A stretch of DNA of 64,000 bases from Polaribacter sp. SA4-12 (GTDB lineage Bacteria > Bacteroidota > Bacteroidia > Flavobacteriales > Flavobacteriaceae): assembly GCF_002163675.1 (NCBI RefSeq), contig NZ_CP019334.1, positions 1,746,001-1,810,000 of the forward strand, given 5' to 3'. Both the position numbers and the translations under genes were made by a program. Below are positions 13,454-22,183 of the stretch, one piece after another. The notes under the pieces were generated by a model. That model was not told the DNA's origin, searched no databases, and saw only the letters and a list, made by a program, of their open reading frames with translations. The first letter of the stretch is position 1; each line of letters starts with the position of its first letter.

Positions 13454-16339
13454 ATGAATACAAATTTGTTTCAAAACCGACACATTGGTCCTAATAAAGA
13501 GGAGCAAGAAAAAATGTTATCAACTATAAAAGCCGATAGTTTAGATCAGTTAATATTCGAAACTGTTCCTGATGATATTCGTTTAGAAAACGAATTAGAC
13601 TTAGCGCCTGCTAAGAGCGAATATGAGTATTTAGCGCATATTAAAGAATTATCTGAAAAGAATAAAGTTTTTAAAAGTTACATTGGTTTAGGATATCACG
13701 AAGCAATTGTGCCAAGTGTAATTCAGCGTAATATTTTAGAAAACCCAGGTTGGTATACTGCTTATACTCCTTATCAAGCAGAAATTGCTCAAGGTCGTTT
13801 AGAGGCTTTGTTAAATTTTCAAACAATGCTTTGTGATTTAACAGGAATGGAGTTAGCTAATGCTTCTTTGTTAGATGAAAGTACTGCTGCTGCTGAAGCA
13901 ATGGCATTATTGTATGATGTTAGAGAAAGAGCACAGAAGAAAGCAAACGTAAATAAATTTTTTGTTTCTGAAGAAATATTACCACAAACTTTATCTGTTT
14001 TACAAACACGTTCTATTCCTATTGGAATTGAATTAGTGATTGGAAACCATGAAGAATTCAATTTTTCTGATGATTTTTTCGGAGCTATTTTACAGTATCC
14101 AGGAAAACATGGACAAGTATTTGATTATGCAGATTTTGTTGCAAAAGCAAATGAAAAAAATATAAAAGTGGCAGTTGCTGCTGATATTTTATCACTAGTA
14201 AAATTAAAAGCACCCGCAGAATTTGGTGTTGATGTTGTTGTAGGGACTACACAGCGTTTTGGAATTCCTTTAGGTTACGGAGGTCCTCATGCAGCTTACT
14301 TTGCTACTAAAGAGAAATATAAAAGAAGTATTCCAGGTCGTATTATTGGTGTTACCAAAGACATAAATGGAGTACGTGCTTTGCGTATGGCATTGCAAAC
14401 ACGTGAGCAACATATTAAACGTGAAAAAGCGACTTCTAACATTTGTACTGCACAAGTTTTACTCGCTGTTATGGCTGGTATGTATGCCGTTTATCATGGT
14501 AAAAGTGGTTTACAGTTTATTGCAGATTCTGTACATAATAAAACAAAATTAGTAGCAGACTATTTAGATAAAGCAGGTTTTAACCAGCTAAATTCTTCTT
14601 ATTTTGACACTTTATTGGTTGAAATAGATTGTATTAAATTAAAGTCTGTTGCAGAATCTTTTAAAGTAAACTTTAATTATGTAGATGATAAACATATTTC
14701 TATCTCTATAAACGAAGCGACTACACAGAAAGATTTAATGAAATTGTTCACCATTTTTGGTCAATTAAAAAAGAAACCAGTTGCTTCTGAAGCAGAAAGT
14801 GTTGATGAATTTCATCAAATTTTAACACAAACATCTTTTAATGCTGATTTTTATGTAATTCCAGAAAGTGTTTTAAGAAACACACCTTTTTTAGAAAACG
14901 AAGTATTTAACACGTATCAATCTGAAACAGATATGATGCGTTATATTAAAAAATTAGAACGTAAAGATTTAGCTTTAAATCATTCTATGATTTCTTTAGG
15001 ATCTTGTACAATGAAATTGAATGCTGCTTCAGAAATGTTGCCTTTAAGCAATCCTCAATGGGGAAATATTCACCCATTTGTACCGTTAAATCAAGCAGAA
15101 GGATATCAAGAAGTTTTAAAAAGATTAGAACATCAATTAAATATAATTACTGGTTTTGCTGGTACTTCTTTACAGCCAAATTCTGGTGCACAAGGAGAGT
15201 TTGCTGGTTTAATGACAATTAGAGCCTATCATCAATCAAATGGAGGTTCACATCGAAATATTTGTTTGATTCCTGCTTCTGCACACGGTACAAACCCTGC
15301 TTCTGCTGTTATGGCGGGTATGAAAGTCGTAGTTACTAAAACGGATGAAAGTGGAAATATTGATGTAGAAGATTTACGTGCAAAAGCAATTGAGCATAAA
15401 GATAATTTATCTGCTTTAATGGTTACGTATCCTTCAACACATGGAGTTTACGAAAAAGCAATTAGGGAAATTACGCAAATTATCCATGATAATGGCGGAC
15501 AAGTTTATATGGATGGCGCAAATATGAATGCGCAAGTTGGTTTAACAAATCCTGCAACAATTGGTGCAGATGTTTGTCACTTAAACTTACATAAAACATT
15601 TGCAATTCCACATGGTGGTGGAGGTCCTGGAGTTGGCCCAATTTGTGTTGCTCCACAATTAGTACCTTTCTTACCAACAAATCCTGTAGTTGCTACTGGA
15701 GGAGAAAATGCAATTACTGCAATTTCATCTGCTCCTTGGGGTTCTGCTTTAGTTTGTTTAATTTCTTATGGATACATTACAATGTTAGGCGCAAAAGGTT
15801 TAACAGATTCTACCAAAAATGCTATCTTAAATGCCAACTACATTAAAGAACGTTTGCACGGACATTACAACACTTTATATACAGGTGAAATGAACAGAGC
15901 TGCTCACGAAATGATTATTGATTGTCGTGATTTTAAGCAAAACGGAATTGAAGTTGTTGATATTGCAAAACGTTTAATGGATTATGGTTTTCACGCACCA
16001 ACAGTTTCTTTTCCAGTTGCAGGAACAATGATGATTGAACCTACTGAATCTGAAAGTATTGCTGAATTAGATCGTTTTTGTGATGCGATGATTTCTATTC
16101 GTGAAGAAATTAAAAATACAACAAAAGAAGAAGCTAATAATCCTTTAAAAAATGCACCTCACACACAAGAAATGTTAACTGCAGATGAATGGACTTTACC
16201 ATACACAAGAAAACAAGCTGCATTTCCTTTAGAATATATTGCTGATAACAAATTTTGGCCTTCTGTACGTAGAGTAGATGATGCTTTTGGAGACAGAAAC
16301 TTAATTTGTTCTTGTAGCCCAATTGAAGATTATATGTAA
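13454..16339 (+). CDS. gcvP: Glycine dehydrogenase (decarboxylating), P protein
   Basis: PLP-dependent glycine decarboxylase of the glycine cleavage system: it decarboxylates glycine and passes the methylamine to the lipoyl arm of the H protein. At 961 residues it is the full single-chain form (N- and C-terminal halves fused). The start MNTNLFQNRHIGPN is the typical P-protein N-terminus. The PLP lysine is Lys714 in NLHKTFAIPHGGGGPG, and the glycine-rich stretch just after it is the family hallmark. gcvT and gcvH are elsewhere. No glycine riboswitch is visible in the 187-base upstream region. A strong terminator follows at 16362. Confidence 0.97.
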   Translation: MNTNLFQNRHIGPNKEEQEKMLSTIKADSLDQLIFETVPDDIRLENELDLAPAKSEYEYLAHIKELSEKNKVFKSYIGLGYHEAIVPSVIQRNILENPGWYTAYTPYQAEIAQGRLEALLNFQTMLCDLTGMELANASLLDESTAAAEAMALLYDVRERAQKKANVNKFFVSEEILPQTLSVLQTRSIPIGIELVIGNHEEFNFSDDFFGAILQYPGKHGQVFDYADFVAKANEKNIKVAVAADILSLVKLKAPAEFGVDVVVGTTQRFGIPLGYGGPHAAYFATKEKYKRSIPGRIIGVTKDINGVRALRMALQTREQHIKREKATSNICTAQVLLAVMAGMYAVYHGKSGLQFIADSVHNKTKLVADYLDKAGFNQLNSSYFDTLLVEIDCIKLKSVAESFKVNFNYVDDKHISISINEATTQKDLMKLFTIFGQLKKKPVASEAESVDEFHQILTQTSFNADFYVIPESVLRNTPFLENEVFNTYQSETDMMRYIKKLERKDLALNHSMISLGSCTMKLNAASEMLPLSNPQWGNIHPFVPLNQAEGYQEVLKRLEHQLNIITGFAGTSLQPNSGAQGEFAGLMTIRAYHQSNGGSHRNICLIPASAHGTNPASAVMAGMKVVVTKTDESGNIDVEDLRAKAIEHKDNLSALMVTYPSTHGVYEKAIREITQIIHDNGGQVYMDGANMNAQVGLTNPATIGADVCHLNLHKTFAIPHGGGGPGVGPICVAPQLVPFLPTNPVVATGGENAITAISSAPWGSALVCLISYGYITMLGAKGLTDSTKNAILNANYIKERLHGHYNTLYTGEMNRAAHEMIIDCRDFKQNGIEVVDIAKRLMDYGFHAPTVSFPVAGTMMIEPTESESIAELDRFCDAMISIREEIKNTTKEEANNPLKNAPHTQEMLTADEWTLPYTRKQAAFPLEYIADNKFWPSVRRVDDAFGDRNLICSCSPIEDYM

Positions 16340-16361
16340 ACATAAATTTATTTAACAATTT

Positions 16362-16416
16362 AAAACCGTTTTATGATACTAAGCCAACTTTAGTATTATG
16401 AAACGGTTTTTTTTTG
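16362..16416 (+). terminator. Terminator of gcvP
   Basis: Long hairpin: AAAACCGTTT and ATGATACTAA on the 5' arm against TTTAGTATTAT and AAACGGTTTT on the 3' arm, followed by T residues. Confidence 0.85.
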
Positions 16417-16516
16417 CTTCTAAAAATTAACTTAGAATAATATGAAATCTTAACATTCAATTATCCGTTTAGGAACAGTCTTTGATTCTAAAAAAGCTTA
16501 ATCTTAAATCTATACT

Positions 16517-17134
16517 ATGAAAAAGTTACTAGTTATTATTGCAATTTTGTTTTACGGAGTTACAAGTGCTCAGGAAAAAGGAACTTGGGTTTTTGGAGGT
16601 GAATTAAACTTTTCTAATGGTGAAAATGACTATATAGATTCAACATCAGATTATAATGCTTTTGGAATTACAGCAAAAACGGGTTATGTTTTTATAAAAA
16701 ACAATTTAGAATTAGGATTGGGTTTAGGATATAGTAGAAGTAAAAATGAAAATTCTTATTCTAGTTCTAGTTCTCATTATGAAAATAAATATAATTCTTA
16801 TACGATTTCTCCATATGTAAAAAAATATCTACCTATAAATGATACATTTAGTTTCTTTCTACAAGGTGAAGTTGCATTTTCTAATTATAACAGAAAACAA
16901 GACTACGACAACTCTGACGACACAAATATAGATGGAAACACAGTTTTTATTGGACTAAGACCTGGTTTCGTCTACTTTGTTACTAAAAACATCGCTTTAA
17001 ATGCAAATATTGGTGCTTTAGGATATAGTACTAATAAATATAAAAGTGACAACATAACTGAAAGTAAAAGCAATTCTTTTAGTTTTAATTTAAACTCTTC
17101 AAACTTAATCTTTGGTTTGTCTTATTATTTATAA
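16517..17134 (+). CDS. Outer membrane beta-barrel protein
   Basis: A 205-residue small porin-like protein. The signal peptide MKKLLVIIAILFYGVTSAQ ends with a consensus cleavage site after TSA. The mature part alternates polar and hydrophobic residues in strands (ELGLGLGYSRS, TISPYVKKYL, SFFLQGEVAFSNY, GLRPGFVYFVTKNIALNANIG) and ends LIFGLSYYL with a terminal aromatic/hydrophobic pattern typical of barrels. A Ser-rich loop (SYSSSSSHYENK) lies in the middle. It belongs to the outer-membrane beta-barrel family common in Bacteroidota, with no specific function known. It is monocistronic between two terminators. Confidence 0.85.
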   Translation: MKKLLVIIAILFYGVTSAQEKGTWVFGGELNFSNGENDYIDSTSDYNAFGITAKTGYVFIKNNLELGLGLGYSRSKNENSYSSSSSHYENKYNSYTISPYVKKYLPINDTFSFFLQGEVAFSNYNRKQDYDNSDDTNIDGNTVFIGLRPGFVYFVTKNIALNANIGALGYSTNKYKSDNITESKSNSFSFNLNSSNLIFGLSYYL

Positions 17135-17142
17135 GGATTATA

Positions 17143-17174
17143 AAAACTACATTTAGCAAACTAAATGTAGTTTT
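17143..17174. terminator. Terminator of the beta-barrel gene
   Basis: AAAACTACATTTAG, CAAA loop, CTAAATGTAGTTTT; perfect 14 bp stem just after the stop codon. Confidence 0.85.
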
Positions 17175-17184
17175 AAATAATATA

Positions 17185-17212
17185 AAACCATCTCTTTTTG
17201 AGGTGGTTTTTT
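17185..17212 (+). terminator. Second tandem terminator
   Basis: AAACCATCTC/GAGGTGGTTT stem (one G-T pair) and a run of T. It backs up the terminator 10 bases upstream. Confidence 0.65.
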
Positions 17213-17275
17213 GTTTTTGAATAAATCATCTCATCACTTTACTTTTTACCTCAAAAACAGAACTTAAATAACTTG

Positions 17276-17287
17276 TGACATATGTCA
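17276..17287. promoter_or_regulatory. CRP/FNR-type operator of the acetate transporter
   Basis: Perfect dyad TGACATATGTCA inside TGTGACATATGTCATA, close to the CRP half-site pattern TGTGA-N6-TCA. Its centre is 29.5 bases before the start of the -7 box, which puts it near -42 to the likely start, the class II activator position. The promoter lacks a TTG -33 box, as expected for an activated promoter. Confidence 0.6.
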
Positions 17288-17310
17288 TAAAACGGACATC
17301 ATAAAAGACC

Positions 17311-17318
17311 TAATTTTG
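17311..17318 (+). promoter_or_regulatory. -7 box of the acetate transporter promoter
   Basis: TAATTTTG fits TAnnTTTG. It is paired with the upstream dyad at 17276-17287 in place of a -33 box. Confidence 0.55.
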
Positions 17319-17432
17319 CCTTTCGTAAAAAATAATTATCAAAAAACAGTCCAAATTCTATTATAACAAAGACCTATAAACAGGATATAATAAATAACAA
17401 TTAAACAAGTATTTTACCAAGTTAAAAAGATT

Positions 17433-18002
17433 ATGAGCACAATAAAATTAGGAAACCCTGCAGTAGTAGGTTTAGCAGGATTTGGATTAACAACTTTACT
17501 TTTACAATTTCATAATTTAGGCTGGTGTGGTTTAGGCCCTGTTGTAGCTATGGGATTTATATTTGGAGGACTCACACAATTAATTGCTGGTTTTTTAGAA
17601 CAAAAAACAGGAAATAATTTTGGTTTTGCAGCATTTACAACGTACGGTGCTTTTTGGATTGGTTTAGGTGTTATTTGGATATTAAATTACTTTAATGTCT
17701 ATACTTCATCTACAACAGATGTAGGTTTTTACTTAATAGCTTTTACGCTTTTAACTCTTATTTTTCTTGCAGCAACTCTATTTATTCACAAAGCAATGAC
17801 AATTACTTTTGCTACATTGTCTGTTGGTTTTATATTATTAGACTTAGTTCATTTTGGTTTTCCAGAATTAAAAACTTTAGCTGCAATCATTTTAATTGTT
17901 TGTGCTATGAGTGCTTGGTATATGTTAGCAGGTATTGTACTTAATGATGTTGCTGGTAGAGAAATATTAAAAATGGGGAAGTCTTATATGAAAAAAGGAT
18001 AA
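17433..18002 (+). CDS. satP: Acetate/succinate transporter, GPR1/FUN34/YaaH family
   Basis: Inner-membrane channel or symporter for acetate and related small acids. The 189 residues carry six hydrophobic helices. The family signature at the N-terminus is seen as NPAVVGLAGFGLTT (residues 8-21; consensus NPAPLGL), and the aromatic/Phe constriction stretch FGFAAFTTYGAFW (63-75) fits SatP-like channels. It stands alone; upstream there is a CRP/FNR-like dyad and a matching -7 box, so expression probably follows a carbon or oxygen signal. Family is certain; the exact acid carried is inferred. Confidence 0.9.
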   Translation: MSTIKLGNPAVVGLAGFGLTTLLLQFHNLGWCGLGPVVAMGFIFGGLTQLIAGFLEQKTGNNFGFAAFTTYGAFWIGLGVIWILNYFNVYTSSTTDVGFYLIAFTLLTLIFLAATLFIHKAMTITFATLSVGFILLDLVHFGFPELKTLAAIILIVCAMSAWYMLAGIVLNDVAGREILKMGKSYMKKG

Positions 18003-18067
18003 AACCTCTTTATTACTAAGCTATTTAGCTTTACTAAGAAATAATTATAGGTAACAAAAATACTCTC

Positions 18068-18097
18068 AAGCTTAAACTTCTGTTTAAGCTTTTTTTT
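18068..18097 (+). terminator. Terminator of the acetate transporter
   Basis: AAGCTTAAAC, TTCT loop, GTTTAAGCTT, then a run of T. Ideal stem of 10 bp. Confidence 0.85.
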
Positions 18098-18257
18098 GCT
18101 CTATAAATAAAAAAACTAGTGTCATTTATAAGTCAGAAACAAAACATAAAACTTCTTACCTAGAATTTACTACAGAAAGTTTGAGTCTAATTAAAAAAGA
18201 ATTAGCTTAAAAGTAAATTTATTACCATACATCAATTTTTAGTACTTCTATTCGTTC

Positions 18258-18265
18258 TATTTTTG
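18258..18265 (+). promoter_or_regulatory. Probable -7 box for the DJ-1/PfpI gene
   Basis: TATTTTTG, 26 bases before the start codon; no clear -33 partner. Confidence 0.35.
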
Positions 18266-18290
18266 TCATCACAAACAAAAATCATTTCAA

Positions 18291-19091
18291 ATGAAAAAAG
18301 TAACAATAATGGTCATTGCAATCGCTTTATTTTCTTCTTGTGCTAAAAACACGAAGAAAAACAATGTTATTGAACAAGAAATAAATACGAACACTAAAAA
18401 AAATACAACAATGAAAAAAGTATTATTTGTATTAACAAGTCATGAAGATTTAGGAAATACAGGAGAAAAAACTGGATTTTGGATTGAAGAATTCGCAACA
18501 CCTTATTACTTATTAAAAGATAAAGGAATTCAAATTACGTTAGCTTCACCAAAAGGAGGTCAGCCACCAATTGACCCAAAAAGTAGTTTGCCAGATTTTC
18601 AGACTCCTGCAACCGTAAGGTTTAATGAAGATAAAGAAACTCAAGAAGTATTATCTAAAACATTAAAATTAGAGAACGTAAACCATGCAGATTATGATGC
18701 TGTATTTTACCCTGGAGGTCATGGACCACTTTGGGATTTAGCTGAAGATAAAAACTCAATTGCTTTAATTGAAAGCTTTTATAACAACAACAAACCTGTT
18801 GCCGCAGTTTGTCATGCTCCTGCAATATTTAAGCACACAAAAAACACAGACGGAACACCTTTAGTAAATGGTAAAAAAGTAACTGGTTTTACAAACGGAG
18901 AAGAAGAAGCTGTACAATTAACCAAAATTGTTCCTTTTTTAGTAGAAGATATGTTGAAAAACAATGGTGGAATTTACTCTAAAAAAGCAGATTGGAATCC
19001 TTATGCTGTTGAAGATGGTTTATTAATTACAGGTCAAAATCCTGCGTCTTCAGAATTAGTTGCAGAAATTTTATTAGAGAGATTAAAGTAG
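18291..19091 (+). CDS. DJ-1/PfpI-family lipoprotein
   Basis: A class I glutamine-amidotransferase-like protein of 266 residues. It resembles the Hsp31/glyoxalase III-type group in its start VLFVLTSHEDLG, a glutamate at 66-67, the segment VFYPGGHGP (138-146) and the nucleophile elbow AAVCHAPAIF with Cys174-His175. The N-terminal MKKVTIMVIAIALFSSC is a lipoprotein signal (Cys17), which would place it outside the cytoplasm. An inner ATG at residue 41 (MKKVLFVLTS) could start a cytosolic form of normal DJ-1 length, so two products are possible. Likely role: handling of reactive aldehydes or protein repair; the substrate is unknown. Confidence 0.85.
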   Translation: MKKVTIMVIAIALFSSCAKNTKKNNVIEQEINTNTKKNTTMKKVLFVLTSHEDLGNTGEKTGFWIEEFATPYYLLKDKGIQITLASPKGGQPPIDPKSSLPDFQTPATVRFNEDKETQEVLSKTLKLENVNHADYDAVFYPGGHGPLWDLAEDKNSIALIESFYNNNKPVAAVCHAPAIFKHTKNTDGTPLVNGKKVTGFTNGEEEAVQLTKIVPFLVEDMLKNNGGIYSKKADWNPYAVEDGLLITGQNPASSELVAEILLERLK

Positions 19092-19113
19092 TATTTTTTA
19101 AAAATATATGGAG

Positions 19114-19155
19114 AAACAGTAATTTGGAATTTAATTCAAATTGCTGTTTTTTTTT
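19114..19155 (+). terminator. Terminator of the DJ-1/PfpI gene
   Basis: AAACAG-T-AATTTG paired with CAAATT-G-CTGTTT, followed by nine T residues. Confidence 0.75.
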
Positions 19156-19182
19156 GTTTTCAAGTTTTAGAAAATTGATATT

Positions 19183-19208
19183 AAAACGACTCTTTACGAG
19201 TTGTTTTT
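19183..19208. terminator. Hairpin, possible second terminator
   Basis: AAAACGACTC, TTTAC loop, GAGTTGTTTT with one G-T pair and T run; 28 bases after the first terminator. Confidence 0.45.
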
Positions 19209-19270
19209 ATTTAAAACAGGTGTTATTACTTATTGATTTTCAACGCTAAAAAGCCTAACTTCGCTAACGC

Positions 19271-19303
19271 CGATTATAAGTCATTAAAACGACATCATAA
19301 TCG
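19271..19303. repeat. Hairpin upstream of the orphan gene
   Basis: CGATTAT and GTC paired with GAC and ATAATCG around an eight-base loop. It is preceded by GCCTAAC and CTAACG motifs (19253-19269), reminiscent of the core sites of integron attC elements. It lies just 5' of the hypothetical gene at 19337. Confidence 0.4.
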
Positions 19304-19336
19304 TCTTAAGTTGTAAGCCATAACCGAAAAAAGAAA

Positions 19337-19846
19337 ATGAGAAATCAATATTTGACAAAAAAACGTAAAGAGTGGTATCTTGTCGACTTTAATAATTTAC
19401 TTAACATTGAAAATCCTACGTGGAAAATTGACAGTGAAGAATTAAAAAAGATTCTTATAAAAATAAACTCTAATGAGTATATTCAAACATTATATTCAAA
19501 ACAAAAACTATCCAAAAGTGAATTACACGATACCACAAGTTATATAGAATTTACTTACAACTCAAGAATTGAATTGAAACTGTTCCGAGAAATCCTATGT
19601 TATTTTATTGAAGAGTATAACTATGATCGAAATGGAATTCAATCTATCTGTTATTTTGAGTTTAATTTACCAAAAGAAAATCCAAATTATAAGAAAAATT
19701 CACCTCAAATTGGATTAAAATGCACAGATGACAATGATTACTTCAAAATTAATCATATCAAATTACATATTAATTCTATGTTTCAAAAAGTTCATATTGA
19801 TTTTTGGAATGATTTGACATTAAAGATAAATGGATTAAAACCATAA
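19337..19846 (+). CDS. Orphan hypothetical protein in a cassette-like setting
   Basis: A 169-residue protein of no family I know, without signal peptide or membrane segment. It is rich in Lys, Asn, Ile and Tyr and predicted mixed helix-strand (DSEELKKILIKINSNEYIQTL; LKLFREILCYFIEEY). The gene is flanked by a perfect 10 bp inverted repeat, GTTGTAAGCC at 19310-19319 and GGCTTACAAC at 19852-19861, and outside these by hairpins resembling attC sites. There is no terminator or promoter of the usual type. This layout (single orphan gene, no relation to neighbours, structured flanks) fits a captured gene cassette. Function unknown. Confidence 0.55.
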   Translation: MRNQYLTKKRKEWYLVDFNNLLNIENPTWKIDSEELKKILIKINSNEYIQTLYSKQKLSKSELHDTTSYIEFTYNSRIELKLFREILCYFIEEYNYDRNGIQSICYFEFNLPKENPNYKKNSPQIGLKCTDDNDYFKINHIKLHINSMFQKVHIDFWNDLTLKINGLKP

Positions 19847-19913
19847 AAAACGGCTTACAACACCTCATATAATTTATGCTTACATTTGAACTAACACAAA
19901 CGACAAACATTCA

Positions 19914-19983
19914 ACTAACGATTTGCTACGTCCGAAAAATCTCCGATTTTCCAGTCGCACAAATCATATAAAATCCCGTTAGT
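19914..19983. repeat. attC-like hairpin downstream of the orphan gene
   Basis: A 70-base foldable unit. Outer arms are ACTAACG (19914-19920) and CGTTAGT (19977-19983). Next inner arms are ATTTG and CAAAT, and the top stem is GAAAAATC/GATTTTC. Nested imperfect stems bounded by CTAAC/GTTAG are the design of integron recombination sites, but the exact RYYYAAC/GTTRRRY consensus is not met. Confidence 0.4.
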
Positions 19984-19988
19984 GAATC

Positions 19989-21494
19989 TTAATAATAAAC
20001 TTCTTCTAAACTCAAAACTTCATCGTCTTTTTGTCGTCTAAAAACTTGGTTTGCTTTTATATCAGCAATTGACTCTAATCCCATTGCTCCTGTCATTTCT
20101 TTAACTGCAATAATAGTTTTAGTATGATAGTTTTTTACACGTACATTTTTCTTTTCTACTACTAATGCTTTTACCAAATCGTCATCTTGTGTGGCAACTC
20201 CTACAGGACACGTATCTAAATTACATTCTCTAGCTTGTATACAGCCTAAACTCAGCATAAAACTTCTTGCCATACCAATTGCATCTGCTCCTAAAGCCAA
20301 GTACTTTACAATATCGAAAGCATCAATAGCTTTTCCGCTTGCAATAATTTTAATTTGGTCTTTTAATTTGTGTTTCTGTAAAAGCTTATTTACAAAAACC
20401 AAACCTTCAATTAATGGCGTACCTATATAATTGGTAAATTCCATTGGCGCAGAACCTGTACCTCCTTCTCCTCCATCTACAGAAATAAAATCAGGATAAT
20501 TATTTGCGTCTGCAAAAGCTTGAAACATGGTTTCAATTTCTTCATTATTACCAACACAAAATTTGATTCCGACTGGTTTTCCTTCGGATAATTCTCTTAC
20601 TTTTTGAATGAAAACAATCATTTCTTCGAAGTTTGAAAAAGCGGAATGACTTGGTGGCGAATCTACTTGTGTACCTGGTTCAACTGCACGAATTTTTGCA
20701 ATTTCTTCTGTATTTTTCTTTGCAGGAAGAATTCCTCCATGACCAGGTTTTGCTCCTTGAGAAAACTTAATTTCGACCATTTTTACTTCTGGTCTGATTG
20801 CATTTTCTTTAAAAATAGCAGCATCAAAAACACGTTTTCCGTTTACAGATTTTCCTGCGCCAAAATATCCTGTTCCTACTTGAAAAATTAAATCTCCTCC
20901 TTGTAAATGATAAGGTGATATTCCTCCTTCGCCAGTATTATGAGCAAAATTATCCATTTTAGCTCCTTGGTTTAATGCCATAATTGCATTTTTACTTAAA
21001 GAACCAAAAGACATTGCCGAGATATTGATAATAGAACTTTCATATTTCTGGGCACATTTATCTGACCCAAAAACAATTCTTTCTCCTGCAATATGATGAT
21101 GATCTTTTGGAAACAAAGAATGCTTTACAAACTCATAACCTTTTGCATAGACATTGTGTTGCGTACCAAAAGGAACTGTTTCTTTTTCTAATTTAGAACG
21201 TTGATAAACAAGACTTCTCTTTTCTCTATTTATTGGTGTTCCGTTTAAATTGTCTTCTATAAAATATTGTTGAATCTTACCTCTTTCTTCTTCGAAAAAC
21301 CAACGCAAACGTGCAATTAATGGAAATGCTCTTAATAAAGAGTGTTTGGTTTGTAAACTATCATGAACTGCTATTATAGTTAATAACCCTGAAATAGATA
21401 CTAAAATTATAGTTCCTGTTTGTGGAATGAAATAGACTAAAACTCCGCACAAAATTGTGATTATAATAAAAACTGAAAGAATGGTGTTTCTCAT
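19989..21494 (-). CDS. FMN-binding glutamate synthase-like protein
   Basis: A 501-residue stand-alone version of the synthase (FMN barrel) domain of glutamate synthase. N-terminal residues 1-45 form two hydrophobic helices, so it is membrane-anchored. The barrel motifs are SFGSLSKNAIMALN, GEGGISPYHL, KPGHGGILP and SVDGGEGGTGSAP. The cysteine cluster for the 3Fe-4S centre is seen in GCIQARECNLDTCPVG. The glutaminase domain of GltB is missing, so if it makes glutamate it would need ammonia or another partner. Its true reaction in Bacteroidota is not settled. It is monocistronic next to repeats. Confidence 0.88.
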   Translation of the reverse strand: MRNTILSVFIIITILCGVLVYFIPQTGTIILVSISGLLTIIAVHDSLQTKHSLLRAFPLIARLRWFFEEERGKIQQYFIEDNLNGTPINREKRSLVYQRSKLEKETVPFGTQHNVYAKGYEFVKHSLFPKDHHHIAGERIVFGSDKCAQKYESSIINISAMSFGSLSKNAIMALNQGAKMDNFAHNTGEGGISPYHLQGGDLIFQVGTGYFGAGKSVNGKRVFDAAIFKENAIRPEVKMVEIKFSQGAKPGHGGILPAKKNTEEIAKIRAVEPGTQVDSPPSHSAFSNFEEMIVFIQKVRELSEGKPVGIKFCVGNNEEIETMFQAFADANNYPDFISVDGGEGGTGSAPMEFTNYIGTPLIEGLVFVNKLLQKHKLKDQIKIIASGKAIDAFDIVKYLALGADAIGMARSFMLSLGCIQARECNLDTCPVGVATQDDDLVKALVVEKKNVRVKNYHTKTIIAVKEMTGAMGLESIADIKANQVFRRQKDDEVLSLEEVYY

Positions 21495-21555
21495 TTTGAT
21501 GTTTTATTTCGTTTTAAAGAAGTTAAAAATAGTCTTTTAGTACGAAATTTATCAA

Positions 21556-21656
21556 TAGCCCTTACAAATAGTTTGCGTTAGGGATTGAAACGGCATCCTT
21601 TTTGCTTTTTCTGCAAAAAGATATAGTGGAAAGCCCGACCTGAAAGGGAACGCCCA
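21556..21656 (+). repeat. Structured intergenic repeat (family F), diverged copy 4
   Basis: It shares GATTGAAACGGCATCC and AAAGATATAGTGGAAAGC with copy 1 but has a long insertion after AGCCC and an extra stem TAGGG.../...CCCGACCTGAAAGGG at the end. Longer variant of the same family. Confidence 0.55.
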
Positions 21657-21676
21657 AATACTTATTTATAAAACCA

Positions 21677-21713
21677 CATAGAAACATAGATTACATAGAG
21701 CTATGTTTCTATG
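21677..21713. repeat. Perfect 13 bp inverted repeat
   Basis: CATAGAAACATAG at 21677-21689 and CTATGTTTCTATG at 21701-21713 with an 11-base loop. No T run follows, so it is more likely a repeat element than a terminator. Confidence 0.6.
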
Positions 21714-21770
21714 AATTGGGAATTTGTAATGAAGATCTAAATTGAGAGATACTGAAACAAGTTCAGCATA

Positions 21771-21804
21771 AAAAAAAACTCCAACAAATAAATGTTGGAG
21801 TTTT
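21771..21804 (-). terminator. Terminator of rpmE2
   Basis: AAACTCCAACA, AATAAA loop, TGTTGGAGTTT; on the minus strand it is followed by a run of T and lies 26 bases past the rpmE2 stop. Confidence 0.8.
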
Positions 21805-21829
21805 AAATATGTTGAAAATTCTAAAAGAG

Positions 21830-22084
21830 TTACTCTTTTTTGAATTTTGCGTATTTCGTTTTAAATTTATCGATACGTCCTGCAGCATCAATAAGTTTAG
21901 ATTTACCTGTGTAAAATGGGTGAGAAGTTCTAGAAATCTCTAATTTTACTAAAGGATACTCAACACCATCAACTTCTAATGTTTCTTTAGTGTCTACTGT
22001 AGAACGTGTTAAAAATACATCTTCGTTAGACATGTCTTTAAACGCTACCATTCTGTAATTCTCTGGATGAATTCCTTTTCTCAT
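21830..22084 (-). CDS. rpmE2: 50S ribosomal protein L31, type B
   Basis: An 84-residue ribosomal protein of the large subunit's central protuberance. It starts [19 protein letters not shown] and contains [13 protein letters not shown], both typical of type B L31. It has no cysteines and is therefore the zinc-free (C-minus) form; in organisms with both forms this one replaces the zinc form under zinc shortage, but in Flavobacteria it is usually the only L31. It has its own promoter (22184-22213), a leader of about 95 bases and a terminator. Confidence 0.97.
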   Translation of the reverse strand: MRKGIHPENYRMVAFKDMSNEDVFLTRSTVDTKETLEVDGVEYPLVKLEISRTSHPFYTGKSKLIDAAGRIDKFKTKYAKFKKE

Positions 22085-22183
22085 TTTATTATATTTTAAT
22101 ACTTTAATGTTATGTTTGCATGAGTAAAGTTGGTAAAGCTTACTCTGTTCTCTAAATAGTTGTTATTTACTATTTTGAGGATG

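Larger units (their letters stand above)
21495..21829. other. Gene-free stretch with clustered repeats
   Basis: It holds a diverged family F repeat (21556-21656), a perfect 13 bp inverted repeat (21677-21713), a fragment CTGAAACAAGTTCAGCAT that looks like another common flavobacterial repeat (~21750), and the rpmE2 terminator. No reading frame is credible. Confidence 0.55.

Noticed and set aside
13819..15846. Several open frames on both strands inside gcvP
   Set aside because: They overlap a full-length, highly conserved gene and encode low-complexity peptides without motifs.
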